From Cacajao melanocephalus (taxonomy: Eukaryota > Chordata > Mammalia > Primates > Pitheciidae): a stretch of DNA of 64,000 bases. The notes below the pieces were generated by a model. That model saw nothing but the letters and a program-made list of their open reading frames with translations. It made no database searches and was not told the DNA's origin. Location: contig CAUYLG010017914.1 of assembly GCA_963573385.1 (NCBI GenBank), positions 1 to 64,000 on the forward strand. Direction: 5' to 3'. Below, one piece after another: positions 12,875 through 30,005 of the stretch. Position 1 is the stretch's first letter, and each line of letters starts with the position of its first letter. A program made the position numbers and the translations under genes.

Positions 12875-15174
12875 TAAAAATGCAGAGCTCTCTTTATATT
12901 GTTATAGCTTTAAGTTAATGATTTCTAAATTTCCAATATATGTAGATTAGCATATAATTCATATAGAATTTGTCATTTGCTGAATATGATTATACCAAAT
13001 TATTAGTCACTATTGTATATTATAGGAGTACATTAACACTTTAATGTCATTAGTATGTGATGGCACCAGCAAACTTATAAACAATAAGGAGTAATTGGCC
13101 ATTGAAGATCAAAACCCATTAATACTAATAAAAAATTTAGGTAGTAAATAGTTATAAAAATTCAGCTCAAATTATAGGATTAATAATGAATTAAAAAGAG
13201 ACATGAAATAAAATAAGCATAATTGATTTCTTATTTGGAATCAGTGAGTGGCACCTATTTCAAATGGTATGTGTTTTGGCTCCTAATAGAGACATTTCTC
13301 CTGATTTATTGAAAATTCATACTATAAGCATTTTTAAAGGATGAGGAAATTGTGGCTACTGAATAAGGCATTTGGAAACCTTTTATTTTTCTGGCTTTGC
13401 CTCTTACTTTCTAAATGAGGAAGAAAAAAATAAAATTATGAACTTTCTCACCTAAATCCTAATCTAGGCTAGCCCAATGTGTAACCTTTATTACTCTGTT
13501 ATATATAAGATGTTTGAAGGAAATAAAATGTTTGTTTTGAACATTTATATCCTCACTGAGTCGCATATAATTTGTGTATGTTTGTATGCACACACACACA
13601 TATAGTGAGAAAGAAAATGATGTCTGAAATAATTACATGGAATATATAAAATAATGATAATAATTATTAGTACATCCAGTAGATTTTTAAAATCTTTTGC
13701 TTAAACCAATAACTCTAAAGCATGGGAACAGTTATCCAACATAGTTAGGGTCTTTTTGGTGCAACCATTGTGATTGCTCTATATGGACGTTAGTGAGTAT
13801 ATGCAGGAGCATATGAAAAATGGTGAAGGTTTTACCACTATTAATATATGTATGTGAAAATGAGGCTGACTAAAAGAGATTATTTTTCTGTACATTAAGT
13901 TATATTTATTAACTAATACAAACCTGTAAAATTAAGTTCCTAACACCTAGTGTTATTTGGCTTTCATGCATTAAGAAAGTGGTTATCTGGTTCTCTCTTA
14001 GAGCTAAATTAATTTTTATCTCCAATTATATATATATATTATATATATAAATAATATAAAATGAGACCAAATCCAAACTGTGCATTAGGAAATTATACAG
14101 AAAAAGTTGTCTTTTTAACTACTGTTTATTCATGTATAAAGATTAATTCAATGTCATAATATGAATTGGTATCCGATATCTGTACTACAAAGCATTTCTT
14201 GGGCCTATATCTGTAACTTAGTTGTATTTTTCTATTTAATACGTGAAATAAATCAAATTAAAGGAGACGTGCAGTGGTCGTGATAAGCCATTATATTTAA
14301 AACTCAAAATACCCTCAGGATGATAGAAAATTTGATCCACAAATTGCCTACAAAAATTCAGACTGGGTACTTGGTACTTGAACAAATTGCTTTAAAATGT
14401 CTGCCAGAGGTTGAAAGAGGTATTATCTCATCAGTATTCAGCACCACTCCCATAGAATTGAAAGCAGCAGGGAACGAAGATGAGGAATTAGAGACAAATG
14501 CACCCTGTACTGTAAAACAGTGTGTGTGAGGGGCACATATTTTGTGGCTCACAGATGCTTGATTTGTTCTTTCTGGACTATCCAGCAAGTGCTTTTGTCT
14601 TGTTGTGGCAAGAGATTTCCTGTTTGATCAAAAGCACAGCCATGTACCCTGTCACCTGCCTTATTACCATCCAGCTATGTTTTTGATCATACTGTGTTAG
14701 ATGTCTTCTTCAGGGTCTAAAGATGTGTGTCATTGGGGTGGCCCTATGTACTGAGAGGAAAGAGTCCACTCCAGAGAATTCTAGTCTCTTGATTGTATTC
14801 CATATCTTAGATTAGTAGCTTTAAATATTTCCCAGATTTGGTTTTCTCCCCTTTCAGAGGACAGAGGTCACTTTAAGGAGCTGTAAATACATCTCGATCA
14901 TGGCCAAGTAGCAGTTTCTTAGTATTCCCTCACTAGAGCCTTCGCATGCTGGAAGGGATTTACAGCTCTAGTTTCCATAAGGCAGTAGTTATAATTAAGT
15001 ATCTTTAGGGAGATTAGAAACAGGACATGAGTGAACTGAATTAGGTAACTGGGGACATGGAAAGTAGAGAATCATTAGAGTTGGGGCCACTATGTTAAAC
15101 CTGGCAATAGTTAGTTTGGGGGAAGCCTCTGATTATTCTTGTGTCAGTGTCCATTCATGATCCAAACATTTCTT

Positions 15175-15459
15175 TTCTTTTCTTTTTTTTTTTGAGACAG
15201 AGTCTTGTTCTATCACCCAGGCTGGAGTACAGTAGCACAATTTGGCTCACTGCAACCTCCACGTCCCCAGTTCAAGCAATCCTCCTGCCTCAGCCTTCTG
15301 AGTAGCGTGTGCCACTACACCCGGCTAAATTGTGTGTTTTTAGTAGAGATGGGATTTCACCATGTTGGTCAGGCTGGTCTTGAACTCCTGACCTCGTGAT
15401 CCTCCCACCTCAGCCTCCCAAAGTGCTGGGATTACAGGCATGAGCCACTGCACCTGGCC
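15175..15459 (-). mobile_element. Alu, antisense, with internal deletion and 13-bp TSD
   Basis: It runs from poly-T, through GAGACAGAGTCTTG and TATCACCCAGGCTGGAGTAC, to GCCACTGCACCTGGCC. The identical 13-mer CCAAACATTTCTT flanks it (15162-15174 and 15460-15472). About 20 bp of the usual CTGGGATTACAGGC segment is missing between GAGTAG and CGTGTGCCACTACACC. Confidence 0.97.
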
Positions 15460-16304
15460 CCAAACATTTCTTCCATACTATATATGAAGGGATGGGAGAG
15501 TGGTGTTAAAATAGTGGGGAAGGATACAATGTAAGGGATGGGAATTCCCCTAGAAACGATGGTAGATGGGTCTGATATACATTTACTACACAATAGGATA
15601 TTATATGACCATAAAATAGTTGTGTACACGTGTGTTTATTAATGTGGAAAATGTTTATGATATATTAAGGTGAGACATGTGCATCACCACAAATATAAAC
15701 AATATCTCATTGTTTGCATAAAAATTTATGTAGAGAATATCTATATAAATTAAATGAAGAAAATTAAATGTTAGTAGTGTATATCTGGAATTGTAGACTA
15801 CATTTTCCTTGAATTTTGGGGGGTATATTTTGTATATGGTTTAGTATTTAAGTATGTATCACTGTTAGAAACAACTATAAAGCTAATTTCATTTGGGATG
15901 ATGATGGAGAATAAACAAGGCTTGAGTGAAGAATGAGAAATTGCAGCATAAATAAAAAGTGTGAGCTTTAATGCATAGAATTTTAACATGTATGTTTGCT
16001 GTTATTTTCATTACCACATAATAATTGTGTTCTTGGCTCCATTTTGAACAAGTGACATCAATGGATTAATTTTGTACAGTTGAGATAAAGGAGGAAACTT
16101 TTAAATTGTGTATGTGAATCCTTAGGTTACTGGCTATATTTATTTCATGGATTTTCTACTTCATTACCAGTAAAAACTCTCACGTTCCATGTTACTGAAT
16201 AGATGTTTTGTTTGCACTCAGACCTCTACTTAGAAATTATCTGGCTTTATTCTGAGTTATAGTTATTAAACCCATAACTGGAGGCAGTTTTCAGTGAATT
16301 GGGT

Positions 16305-16740
16305 TGACACTCACAGAATCATCAGAATAGAAGACCTTGAAAGCTCTTCTGCTTCATTTCTCCTCCTTCAAGACAGAATCACATTATATCCAGATGAATT
16401 CAGTCTGATTTTTAAAGACCTCAAGAGATATTTTCATCTCCCCTTGGTAGCCTGTTACAGTGTTTAAGAACTGTCACAGTCAGAAAATTCTTCCTTCCAT
16501 CTATGGGTAATCTGAATCCCTCATGGTATAGTTGAAGGCCATTTCCTCTTGTTCTCTTGTCAGAAAGGATGAGGAGCAGCTGTTCACCATCTTATTCGGT
16601 ACTTAAGGGCTTATTAAATCTCTTTACCACTGCCTGCTTTTCTAGTTCTTTTTAGTTTTCTTTGTACTTCCAACTCTATTCAGACTTTCTTTTGCTGTAC
16701 AACCCTGACCTGGGCCAGATATAATTTTGGCCAGAACTAA
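16305..16740 (-). mobile_element. CR1/L3-class LINE fossil, antisense
   Basis: On the + strand the segment runs AGAATCATCAGAATAGAAGA, GGTAGCCTGTTACAGTGTTT, TCAGAAAATTCTTCCTTCCA, AAGGCCATTTCCTCTTGTTC, AGGAGCAGCTGTTCACCATC, then CCTGACCTGGGCCAGATATA. This is the reverse complement of the CR1/L3 3' UTR and ORF2 end, a family inactive since early mammal evolution. The match is long and ordered despite its age. Confidence 0.75.
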
Positions 16741-17139
16741 TTATTAATTTAAGGATTATTGCATTGTTTCTAAGTACCATATGTTCACATTTATGTTTCT
16801 ATTATTTTATTTTGGGCTGTCATTCAATCCATTATTTCATTTTTAGTGTTATTTCTGCATGAAATTGTTTTGTTTTTCCTCCTGTTTTGTCATTGTTTTG
16901 ACATGTTTCTTAGATTGTTTCCCCACCCAGAGATGTTTTATTTTGAATAGTCAGTATTTTTGTGTATTTTTTTATCCTTTTGATTTTTTTTAAAAAAATA
17001 CTATTTTTTTTTTTTGTTCAAGGTTTTAGATACCTCAGTCCCAGGTTACTAATTAAATTTCATGTTATTTTTCTATTGTCCTAGTTATTGTAGAAAGGAT
17101 GAAGTATCATTAGACCTTTCTTGTTTGATGTTATTCATG

Positions 17140-17620
17140 ATTTCGTTTGAAGTTGAGATTTGCCTGGATGTGATCCTTGGAAGAATTAAGGGTGGCCAGT
17201 ATCCACAAGAAGTTGGCCTCAACCATTGATTTCTCTATTGATCCAAGGAGGTGGAACAAGTCCACTGAGTCCCCGCAGGCCAATGTATAACAGCTGTATG
17301 AGTACTACTGGAAGCTCATCTTCCCCCTGTAGGAACCAACCCTCAGCCTCCAAGAAGGGAGACAGCTATACTGAAGAACTCAAATTGGCCATCAAGCTGA
17401 CAGGACAGGTAATGTTCATATGGAATATCTGTAAGACGGAGAAAGCCAGAGTCATCACCAAGGAGGAAGAGAACTTCAAGACTGCCACATCAGTGCCTGG
17501 CTCTTTGGGCTCTGGGCAAAAAGGACCAAGGAAGCTGCAGAACAGGATGTTGAAAAGAAAAAAAAAATAAAGCACTGTTGAGGCCTTGTAATAAATCAGC
17601 AGTAAAGCTGGGAAAACAAA
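17140..17620 (+). pseudogene. RPL13P: RPL13 (ribosomal protein eL13) processed pseudogene, 5'-truncated
   Basis: This is an intronless copy of the 3' two-thirds of RPL13 mRNA, the large-subunit protein eL13. Conceptual segments in two frames match the parent: SLEELRV then a region equivalent to GIHKKV/TIGISVDPRRRNKS, and downstream [20 protein letters not shown] and [15 protein letters not shown] (near 17356-17490). The coding end has the lysine-rich AGAAAAAAAAAA equivalent of the C-terminal EKKK. It is followed by a UTR-like AATAAAGCACTGTTG, then CAGCAGTAAAGCTGGG, as in the RPL13 3' UTR. Frameshifts, an in-frame stop near 17166 and many substitutions show it is dead. A 114-codon frame opening at 17226 is only a relic. 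The 5' end is truncated, as is usual for LINE-mediated retrocopies. No clear target duplication was found. Confidence 0.88.
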
Positions 17621-17654
17621 TAAACCAAAAAGATGTCCATATTAATTTAACTCA

Positions 17655-17800
17655 TTTTATTCATTTGTCTAATAAGAACCTACCAAACATCTGTCGAATG
17701 CCAGACACTATGCTTGGCACTGAGGATAAAGAGGTCAATAAAACAGACTTGCTCTCTGCTTTCCTGGAGTTCACAGCCTTGGCAGACTATGCTGTAAGAA
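17655..17800 (-). mobile_element. L2 LINE 3' end, antisense
   Basis: TCATTTGTCTAATAAGAACC, GCCAGACACTATGCTTGGCA, CTGAGGATAAAGAGG and TTTCCTGGAGTTCACAGCC match the antisense L2 3' terminus. Confidence 0.7.
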
Positions 17801-18899
17801 TTTGCTGAAATTAGTCCCAGAGAATATATAGCCATATTTTCCTTTTCATCCTATGAGAGGCTCTAATTCTTTGCATCTCTGGATAGGTAGATTGTTGAAA
17901 GTTTAAGGTCATGTGTATGAAAGGTATCTAATTTGGACATTTTTGTTTCTAATTTCACTGAAATATTTATGTGTGTCTATATATTCACTGAACTATGTAT
18001 GTGTGTTTATGTACAATATAAAAATATTAGGATACCTGTATGGAACAACAACAATGTAAATAAGCAGTATGAAACAATGTTGAAAAGAATACATAAAATA
18101 ATTTGTATTTGAATCTATAAAATAGGGATTTATTCATCGTATATGTGTATGCACGTTTTAAGTATACACAACCTCAGCTATTTTGCTTTTTTACTTTGTA
18201 TCTCTCTTGGGAGCTTAAAAGAAATACAATCCCTTGTTAACTCATTTGAGCAATGTAGGACGAATTTTAAACAATGGAGAATTTTATATGTTTTGTCTTA
18301 CGTATCTAAATTTGAAGATGTGTAGTGTTTTACATTTGCCGTTTTATTAATCTTTCCTTGGGTATATCAAATAGAATACTTTCATTGTATATGTGTATTA
18401 CATTTCTATATGTATGTGTTGGTGCAAGCTTATAAATATATAGCTGGATAAGTCGTTCTTGTTGTGGGGCAGTTCATTGTCTAGTAGAGCAGTCAGGCAA
18501 ATTAGCTATATTGCCTTATTGAAAAACAAGATCGTACTTGCTATTATAGTAATATTAACAAAGTACTGAGGAAACATAGGCTACATTAACTCTTGTTTGA
18601 AATTTATCCTATAAAAACATTCTTTTGTAAATAAACCATAAATATGAATGCATTATTACCTTTAAGGCATTTTGGTTTTCTAAAGCCTTCTTTATATCAG
18701 TTTTCAATTTTGATCCTTATCTCAGTACGTAAATTACATTAAAAACCAATAATTTCTAATTGTGTATTTAACTATCTTTCTAAAATTTTTAAATCGGTAA
18801 AAGCATATGTGAAAATAATCTTTAATTGTATTTTCCTTGAAAAGTTTTCTTGAAATCTTATTAGATTGAATTATGTTAATGCTAAGCAGAACTGCATGA

Positions 18900-22560
<3,661 letters not shown>

Positions 22561-22709
22561 TCTCATGGACAAGTAGTAAATTAGTTTAGCCAGGAGCATG
22601 GTCACTCCCCATAATGACAGTAGAGAAGGTAGAATAAATAGACAAAGACATAGGAAAGTACCTAATTGCAGTCACCGAAACTTGTTAACATTGATTAAAT
22701 TGGTTGATT

Positions 22710-22880
22710 TATCTGATTCTAATCAGATTCGAATTGGGTTACACAATACACACACAGTCATATTTTTGCACACGGGAATGAAATTTCTTTTCATTTGATA
22801 GCTATGCTTGTTTAACCTTAGTGTCCCATTTAAAATGACATTATTGTTTAATAATCAAATGTAGAAAAACTCACAAAGAT
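22710..22880. repeat. Local direct duplicate, copy 1
   Basis: It pairs with 23959-24135. Shared blocks include ACACAATACACACA/ACAAAATACACATA, GGGAATGAAATTTCTTTT/GGTAATGAAATTTCTTTT and AATCAAATGTAGAAAAA, in the same order and orientation, roughly 80% alike. It may be a local duplication or two copies of a dispersed repeat I do not recognise. Confidence 0.7.
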
Positions 22881-23958
22881 AATTTGTACTCTTTTCAATT
22901 TAAAGTTTCAGAATTTTTATTAAATGCAATGACCTTTGATCTTATTTTTTAGTCAGAGTATCTTACCAACATTTGAAGTAGGTGAAAATTATTGATGCAA
23001 AAATACATGGTTAAATATGGGTATATGAGAAAGAGGACTTTTATGTGTTCAGTCTATTTTAAACAAAACTTTAAGCTATAATTGTACTACTTTCAATTTG
23101 GCAAAATTATCCCTTCTCTTCAGAAATATTTAGTTTATTTTATGTTTTTATCTATATTTTATGTGTCTTTATTTCTTTAGCCCACATCTACTTAGTTCAC
23201 TGTACATTTGATCTATGTCTCCAGTTCTTTTTTTTTTTTTGCATTTAACTTGCTTTTCTAAGTTTTTGATGGCAAGAATTAATAGCATTGTATTAGAAAT
23301 CTTACCTTTTTTCTTCCGCTTCAAAAAGAAATATTTAGGAAATGGATGCTTATTAAAATAGAAAAATAAATTTCAGATCTCAAATGCTTGTTACTGAATT
23401 AAGAACTAGATATTATAGATCTGAGAAAGAAAATCGTAGATGTTAAACAACAAAATGGGCCACCCTGTAATTTACCAGTTTCCAAGACAAAATATGTTTT
23501 TAGCCCATGAGAGATAATTTCTGTTGAACACAGCTTTCTCTTTTTGATACTATGTAGTATTACTATGTTTTTGAGGCAGAGTAGTGACAATTTCTTCCTG
23601 ATCTTATTCTACCATCTTGATAATAAATTATTTACTCTGAATACAAATAAATTTGTGAATTTATTTTATATATTGCAGTTTCCTGTGTACTTTTCCTACA
23701 ATAAAAAAAGAAAAAGAGAAATTGATGGGGATTAATACATTTATTCTGACTCTCAGAAAGCCATTTCTTTAAGTGGCTGAATGTGTAATTTATTAGTTAT
23801 TTTGGTAGTTACTTTGTTATGTAAATAGATTTTTATCGTTAATTAATAAAATGCTAAAAAATCCTCTTGCAATGTTCACATTATTACCCAATTTCTTGAT
23901 GATAAAACAGAGGTTTAGTGAGATCAGGATCATTTAGTGATAAGAATATGAATATGAT
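22881..23958. other. Intronic spacer between the duplicates, nothing recognised
   Basis: AT-rich. A T run sits at about 23228-23240 and a weak antisense MIR core may be present near 23880-23930. Confidence 0.45.
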
Positions 23959-24135
23959 AATCTGAATCTGAATATAGTAAATTTGAATTGGATTACAAAA
24001 TACACATATAATCATACTTTTGCACATGGTAATGAAATTTCTTTTTGTTTGGTAGTTATGCTTTTTTTTTTTAACCTTACTGTTTTAAAATGCAGTTATT
24101 CTTTAACAATCAAATGTAGAAAAATTCACAGAGAT
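23959..24135. repeat. Local direct duplicate, copy 2
   Basis: It is the partner of 22710-22880, 1.25 kb downstream, with a longer T run (24063-24072) and several small indels. Confidence 0.7.
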
Positions 24136-24873
24136 GGTATGGTAATTTATTTACAAATATGAATATGGTAAATTCATATTTACTGTATTCACTCTAGGGA
24201 AAAGTCTGATTACTTTTATGCATATGTCCAGAAAATTGTATGTTAAACAACATCTAAAATTACTGTTACTTTTTTGCATATATCCAGAAGTAGAGTAGGG
24301 GTTAATTGTTAACTTATATTTTTATGAATACGCAATCAATTTTATTGCTTTTTTCCCCTCTGAAGTTTTACATTGTCCCCCTGCCACTAGGATTATTGAG
24401 AAAATAACTAATGATAATGTATATCAATCAAATAAACCATATCATGCTCATATGTACTGTACTATGTAGCATGAAAAACCTCTAAAATACTCATCTTATT
24501 GGCTAAAAGGAAATCACCAAAGTATTCTGAAACTCAAATATCACAGTCAATATCACCCCACACTACATTTTATATTTTTCCATGGCAAGATTTACTTTTA
24601 CTATGTCTTGAATTTTAGGATTTCCATATAGATAGTAATGATATTATTGACTTTATTCCTTAAGCTATGGCTGCATACTAAGGGCCTCAGTTTTATGGGT
24701 ATTCCACTTTGTTTTATATTGAGATTATGATAAATAAAATAGTTGCTATAGTCTATAGTTCAAACTTTGGACTAGGAAAATAGGGATCACTGTCACCCCT
24801 AGTTAGTTGATATTAACTGTTTGTGGCTTTAAGGATTTCCTGGTTAGTCTAGACTCCCCTGCCTCCAATGTAA

Positions 24874-24905
<32 letters not shown>

Positions 24906-26200
24906 GAAACCTATTGGGTTATTATAGATACTGTGAAACAGTTTTCCCTGTAAGAAACTCTGTTTCTTTTCATCTAAATCAAGGTAAAACATGATGTCCC
25001 TAGCTGAGGAGAAATGTCATTACACTGTGTCCACTAAATAACACAACTTCACCAAAATATGTAGAGATGTAAGCACCATTATGTATAGCATTAGAGCCAA
25101 AACCTGCGACAACACTACATGCAATTGGCCTTTCATTTGCCCAAACCATCTCAGATATAACTTAAGAACAGTTTATCATTGTGCAGTTTTAAAATATTGT
25201 TTCAGAACCATTTTCATGCTGTAATAACAGAATTGTGTATGAAAACAATTTTTAAAAAATATATGACTATTCTAAGAATTTTAGCCATTTTGAAACATTT
25301 CTTAGTCTTAACATAAAAGAATGCAAATATTTAGTGGAAATTTTGAATTTATTTTATAGAGCTAGGATTTTTCTTGTGAAACATATTGAAAAGCTATGCT
25401 TCATTGGCTCCTAATTAGTTAGCTATCATAAGACGAATTATTTTAATGCCTCATTAATTATTTTAATATATAATCAGTATTTCAAAATTATAGTTATTTC
25501 TATTAATAGCATTGACAAATTTATTACAATTATAGAATAATTAAATCAGCCTTGCTAAAATACAAGTAAGAAATCTACTTTTCTGGAATGTTTTACTCTT
25601 CTTAGCTGCATATTAAAGGTGCACAACCACTAAAAACAAATATAGTAAGCTTTCCTACCACTTTTCTGTATAATTATTAGCCCAAGATTTAGCACATTGG
25701 TTTGATTAATCCTGCTTCTTAACCAACAGGAAGGTCCCTGTATAACTGCTATCAGTAATTTAGGCTTTTACTTAGTTGGTAGGCTTCCTGAAAGGAAGTG
25801 TGATTATAGAATAGCCTTTTTGAAAATAAATGAATGGCTATGTCCAACAGTTGATGAATACTGATATAGTAGCTTTTAAAAATAGAACAGAATCCAATAT
25901 TTTTAAGTATCAAAGGGCTTGTTGCTTCAAACAGTGAATGTCTACTCACAGAGGGGATAACAACATGTACTGCCAAAGAGATTACTCAGAAACTCAGCTT
26001 TAGAATAACAGATTATGTTCTTAATCTTACCCAGCTTGTTTCTCATAGACACATTTATTTATAAGTTTTAAATAAAAAGCTTGATTTAGTAAAACCTACT
26101 ACTAAACTGGAAAAAAAATTTAAGCGTATTTCCTAGCAGTAGTGGGCTTTTATACATGACCATTCTTGCTAGGAATGACATTATATGCTTTGGAAATCTA
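24136..26200. other. Intronic sequence, nothing recognised apart from (TG)n
   Basis: A TG microsatellite lies at 24873-24896; the rest is AT-rich with no recognised element. Confidence 0.5.
24873..24896. repeat. (TG)n microsatellite
   Basis: A run of about 12 TG units. Confidence 0.95.
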
Positions 26201-26204
26201 GACT

Positions 26205-26305
26205 GTAAAGTTCTAGATCCTGTTATTTAAGCTCATCATTTTCCCAGTGAGGCAACAGAGGCCTAGAAAGATTAAGTGGGTTACTTTCAGTTACACAGGA
26301 GAAAA
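26205..26305 (-). mobile_element. MIR, antisense
   Basis: CAGTGAGGCAACAGAGGCCT, AGAAAGATTAAGTGGGTTAC and CAGTTACACAGG are the reversed MIR core. Confidence 0.6.
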
Positions 26306-27810
26306 TAATGAAAAAGTATTTGCCTTGTAAAATAATAATTAACCACATCAGCACATCTACTTTTGGAATATTGTATAAACCCTCGAAAATTGTCTAACAA
26401 TGAGGAATTTGCCACTGATACAAGAGAATAATAAGAACACTTTTTTCTCCTATAGAGAAAAACGATTCTATTTGTACATATATTCTCAAGAAAGATAGTC
26501 AACATCATCAGATTGAACAAGTAAGACTTCATGGTAGTAGCTTGTGGAGAAAATACAAGAATGCACATATTTCTGTTGAATTCATCCCTGTGTATATTAA
26601 TTTCTTCAGATTTTGACTTAGTATTTATTCACCTGAGAATTCTTAAATGTCCAAAGGTTGTTAGCAAATCTATGATGGTTTCTCATTTCCTACTATTAAA
26701 AACAGTTTTGATATGACCTCCTAGGCAACTATTTCTACATGTTTGTATGTTTTGGGAGGAGACAAAAATATTTTAATGTTACTTGTATCTGGCTATGGAT
26801 GAGTGAGAAAACTGGCAAATCCTTTCCCCTCAAATCAATTATGAATCTAAAATTTACCAAAAAATAAGCAAATAAGCACTTCCAAACAGGGGCAAAAGCA
26901 AACAGCAATATGAGAACTGTTTATTCTTGAAAAACTGCTGAAGTTTGGGTAAAAACTGGTAGTCTGTGGATGTCTTGCCTAAGACTGCCTCTATCACTGA
27001 CTACCCACATTCTTGAGCTTGGTCAATATAAAAGTTGTGCCAGCATCTGGCTGGCTATGAGGACTGTCAACTGCTGTATCTGGGCTAAAGGGCTCACTCA
27101 GTTTACAGCAGAGGGTGATACAACCAGCAGCATTGCCAGTAGAAGTAATGATCTTGGTGACAGTGGGTAGGTGTTTTGGGCCATTGAGTCTACTAACCTG
27201 AGGTTGTGCTCATGGTTGGGGCAAGCATATTCCTAGCTGAAAGTGTGCATGCCCTTTTGCAGTGGAGAATGGAGAGAGGGCCCAAGCTATTTTTAGAGTT
27301 CTAGCCTAACCTAGTGATATACACATCTTCTTCATAGGAGAATAGAAAAAGAGAGGCTGGACTTTGAACATACTCCTGTACCTGCCCCCCTACAAAAGAA
27401 AAGAAACCTATTGGCTTGAGATGTTTGTGCATTATTTCTATCAATTACTGGCTGATCTCAAAACTGTCTAGACACAAAGAATAACCTTTGTAGACCTAGG
27501 CTTTAATATTTAAAAATCAAGAATAAAACTGTGCAGAAACATCAATTACCACTCATCACAAGATAAACAGATTTTATACATTTACCACAGGCAAGTTAAC
27601 AAACAAACAAACAAAAAGCAACAGTAGCAAACTTCAGAAGGAAAATAATCAAAACCCAGAGTTATTACAATATATTATTTAAAGTGTTTAGTTTTCAACA
27701 AATTGGACATACAGAGAAACAGGAAAGTGTGATCCATACTTGGGGGGAAAAAGTAGTCAATAGAAAATGTTTCAGATATTGAATTTGGTAGACAGACTGC
27801 AAAGCACAGT

Positions 27811-27892
27811 TATATCTGTATCTATATATACACACACATACATATGTATTTTTATGTGTATATGTACATATATACATATATGTATATAAACT
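27811..27892. repeat. AT/AC/ATAC-rich microsatellite
   Basis: An imperfect run of TATATCTGTATC, ACACACAC and TACATATATACATATATG units. Confidence 0.85.
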
Positions 27893-28364
27893 AAAGGAAA
27901 ACAAATTTAATGTCTTAAAGGAGAGAATGATATAAATGTATCAACAAGTAAAGATTTTCAATAAGGAGATATAAATTATTTGAAAAGAATAATATGAAAA
28001 TTCTGAATTTGAAGAGTATAATAAGTGAAATGAAAAAGTTACTATAGCAGCCCAACAACAGATTCAAATTGTCAGAATAAAAAAAAATCAATGAACTTGA
28101 AGACAGATCAACAGAGTAGATAATTTCCAAGGAGCAAAGAATAAAAAAGATTGAAGAGAAATGAACAGATCCTCAAAGACCTGTGGGACAACATCACATG
28201 TGCTCACATATGTGTAATATAAATTCTAGGACAGAAGAGAGAGAAAGGTAGAAAAAAATACTTGAAAACATGAAAGCCAAAGCTTTCCAAAATTTTATGA
28301 AAATCATTAATCTAAGCATCCAGGCAACTCAGTAAACTTTAAGTGGGACAAATACCAAAAGATA

Positions 28365-28650
28365 GGCGGGGCACAGTGGCTCATGCCTGTAATCCTAGCA
28401 CTTTGGGAGGCTGATACACGTGGATCACTTGAGGCCAGGGGTTTGAGACTGGCCTGGCCAACCTAGTGAAACCCTGTCTCTACTGAAAATACAAAAATTA
28501 GCTGGGGATGGTGACACATGCCTGTAATCCCAGCTAGTTGGGAGGCTGAGGCAGGAGAATCTCTTTAACCAGGAAGGCGGAGGTGAGTCAAGATGGTGCC
28601 ACTGCACTCCAGTCTGGGCAACAGAGCAAGACTCCATCTAAAAAAAAAAA
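28365..28650 (+). mobile_element. Alu, full-length dimer
   Basis: GGCGGGGCACAGTGGCTCAT starts the element and a 12-A tail ends it. AATACCAAAA before and ATTACCAAAA after mark the target duplication inside L1M. Confidence 0.96.
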
Positions 28651-29878
28651 ATTACCAAAATAAAAAACCAAAAAGATACATACTGAGACATATCTACATA
28701 GAAAACAATCGAAAGCTGTAGAGGGAGACACATATAGGAGAGCATCAGTATAACAACAGACTTACTATCTGAAGTAATGAAGCCCAGAAGGCAGTAGTAT
28801 GGCATTTACAAAGTTCTAAAAGAAAAAAAAATCATAACCAATAATTTTGTATCCAGCAAAGTATTTTTAAAATAAATATGAAATAAAAACATTTATTAAT
28901 TAAGAGATTCATTGGTAACAGACCTAGTTTATGAGAAATACTAAGGAAAATCTTCAGGGTGAAAGGAAACAACATGAAATGGTAATATGAATCTTCAGGA
29001 AGAAATAAAAATAACAAAAAATATAAAATATGTGGATTAATATAAGATATAAATACATATTTTCTTTTTTGTTATTGTCTTCTATACCATATATAACAAA
29101 GGAATAATTACAACACTGTGAAGTTGGGTTTATAATATAGATAGATACAATATACATGACAATAATAGTACAAATTGGGTAATATGTCTATATGAGAGCA
29201 AAATTTCTACATTTACCACATATGAAGATAATGTGAAATAGATTAGTAAGTAAATGTATTGAATTAGTAATTTAAAATATTTCCATAAAGAAAACTCTGG
29301 ACCCAGATGACTCCATGGGTGTTTTCTATTGAATATTTAAAGAAATTATACCAATTCCTTATAAATTCCTTCAGAAAATAGAGAAGGAGCAACCTTATAA
29401 TCTAGCAATTCTACTTCTAGGTATTTACTGAAGAGAAATGAGAACATAAGTCCTCATAAAGACATACTTGAATGTTCATCATAACATTAGTAATAACTCC
29501 AAACTGGAAAATTGTAAATGTTCATCTTCTGGTGAAAGGTTAAATTAAATGTGGTCTATCCATACACTAAAGTATTATTTGGCAATATAAAAGAGTAAAC
29601 TACTGAATATACTTATTGTGGATGAACGTCAGAAAGATTATGCTAAAGCAAAGGAAACCAGATGCAGAAGATTGTTTATTGTATGATCCCATTTATATGT
29701 AATATAAAGAAAAAGAGAACATATATAGATACTGAAAACAGATTCAATGTTTGCTAAGGCCTGGAATGGAAATGGTGATTAATTTAAATGAGCCCAAGAG
29801 AATTTTTGGACATGATGGAACTGTCCTAAAACTGATTGGGGTAATCGTGGTACAAATATAAATTTGCTAAAATCGTTG

Positions 29879-30005
29879 CATTGTACATTTACATTGGGTG
29901 AATTTTATGGTACATTGGGTGAATTTTATGCATTGTACATTTACATTGGGTGAATTTACATTGGGTGAATTTTATGGTATACATTTACATTGGGTGAATT
30001 TTATG
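29879..30005 (+). repeat. Short tandem amplification in an L1M tail
   Basis: Five copies of ACATTGGGTGAATTT start at 29891, 29912, 29943, 29958 and 29987. They sit in alternating longer units that also carry GCATTGTACATTT. The single-copy parent is the terminal segment of the L1M 3' UTR. Confidence 0.92.

Noticed and set aside
14320..14588. Overlapping open frames on both strands
   Set aside because: Short, no homology recognised, no conserved splice sites; consistent with chance.
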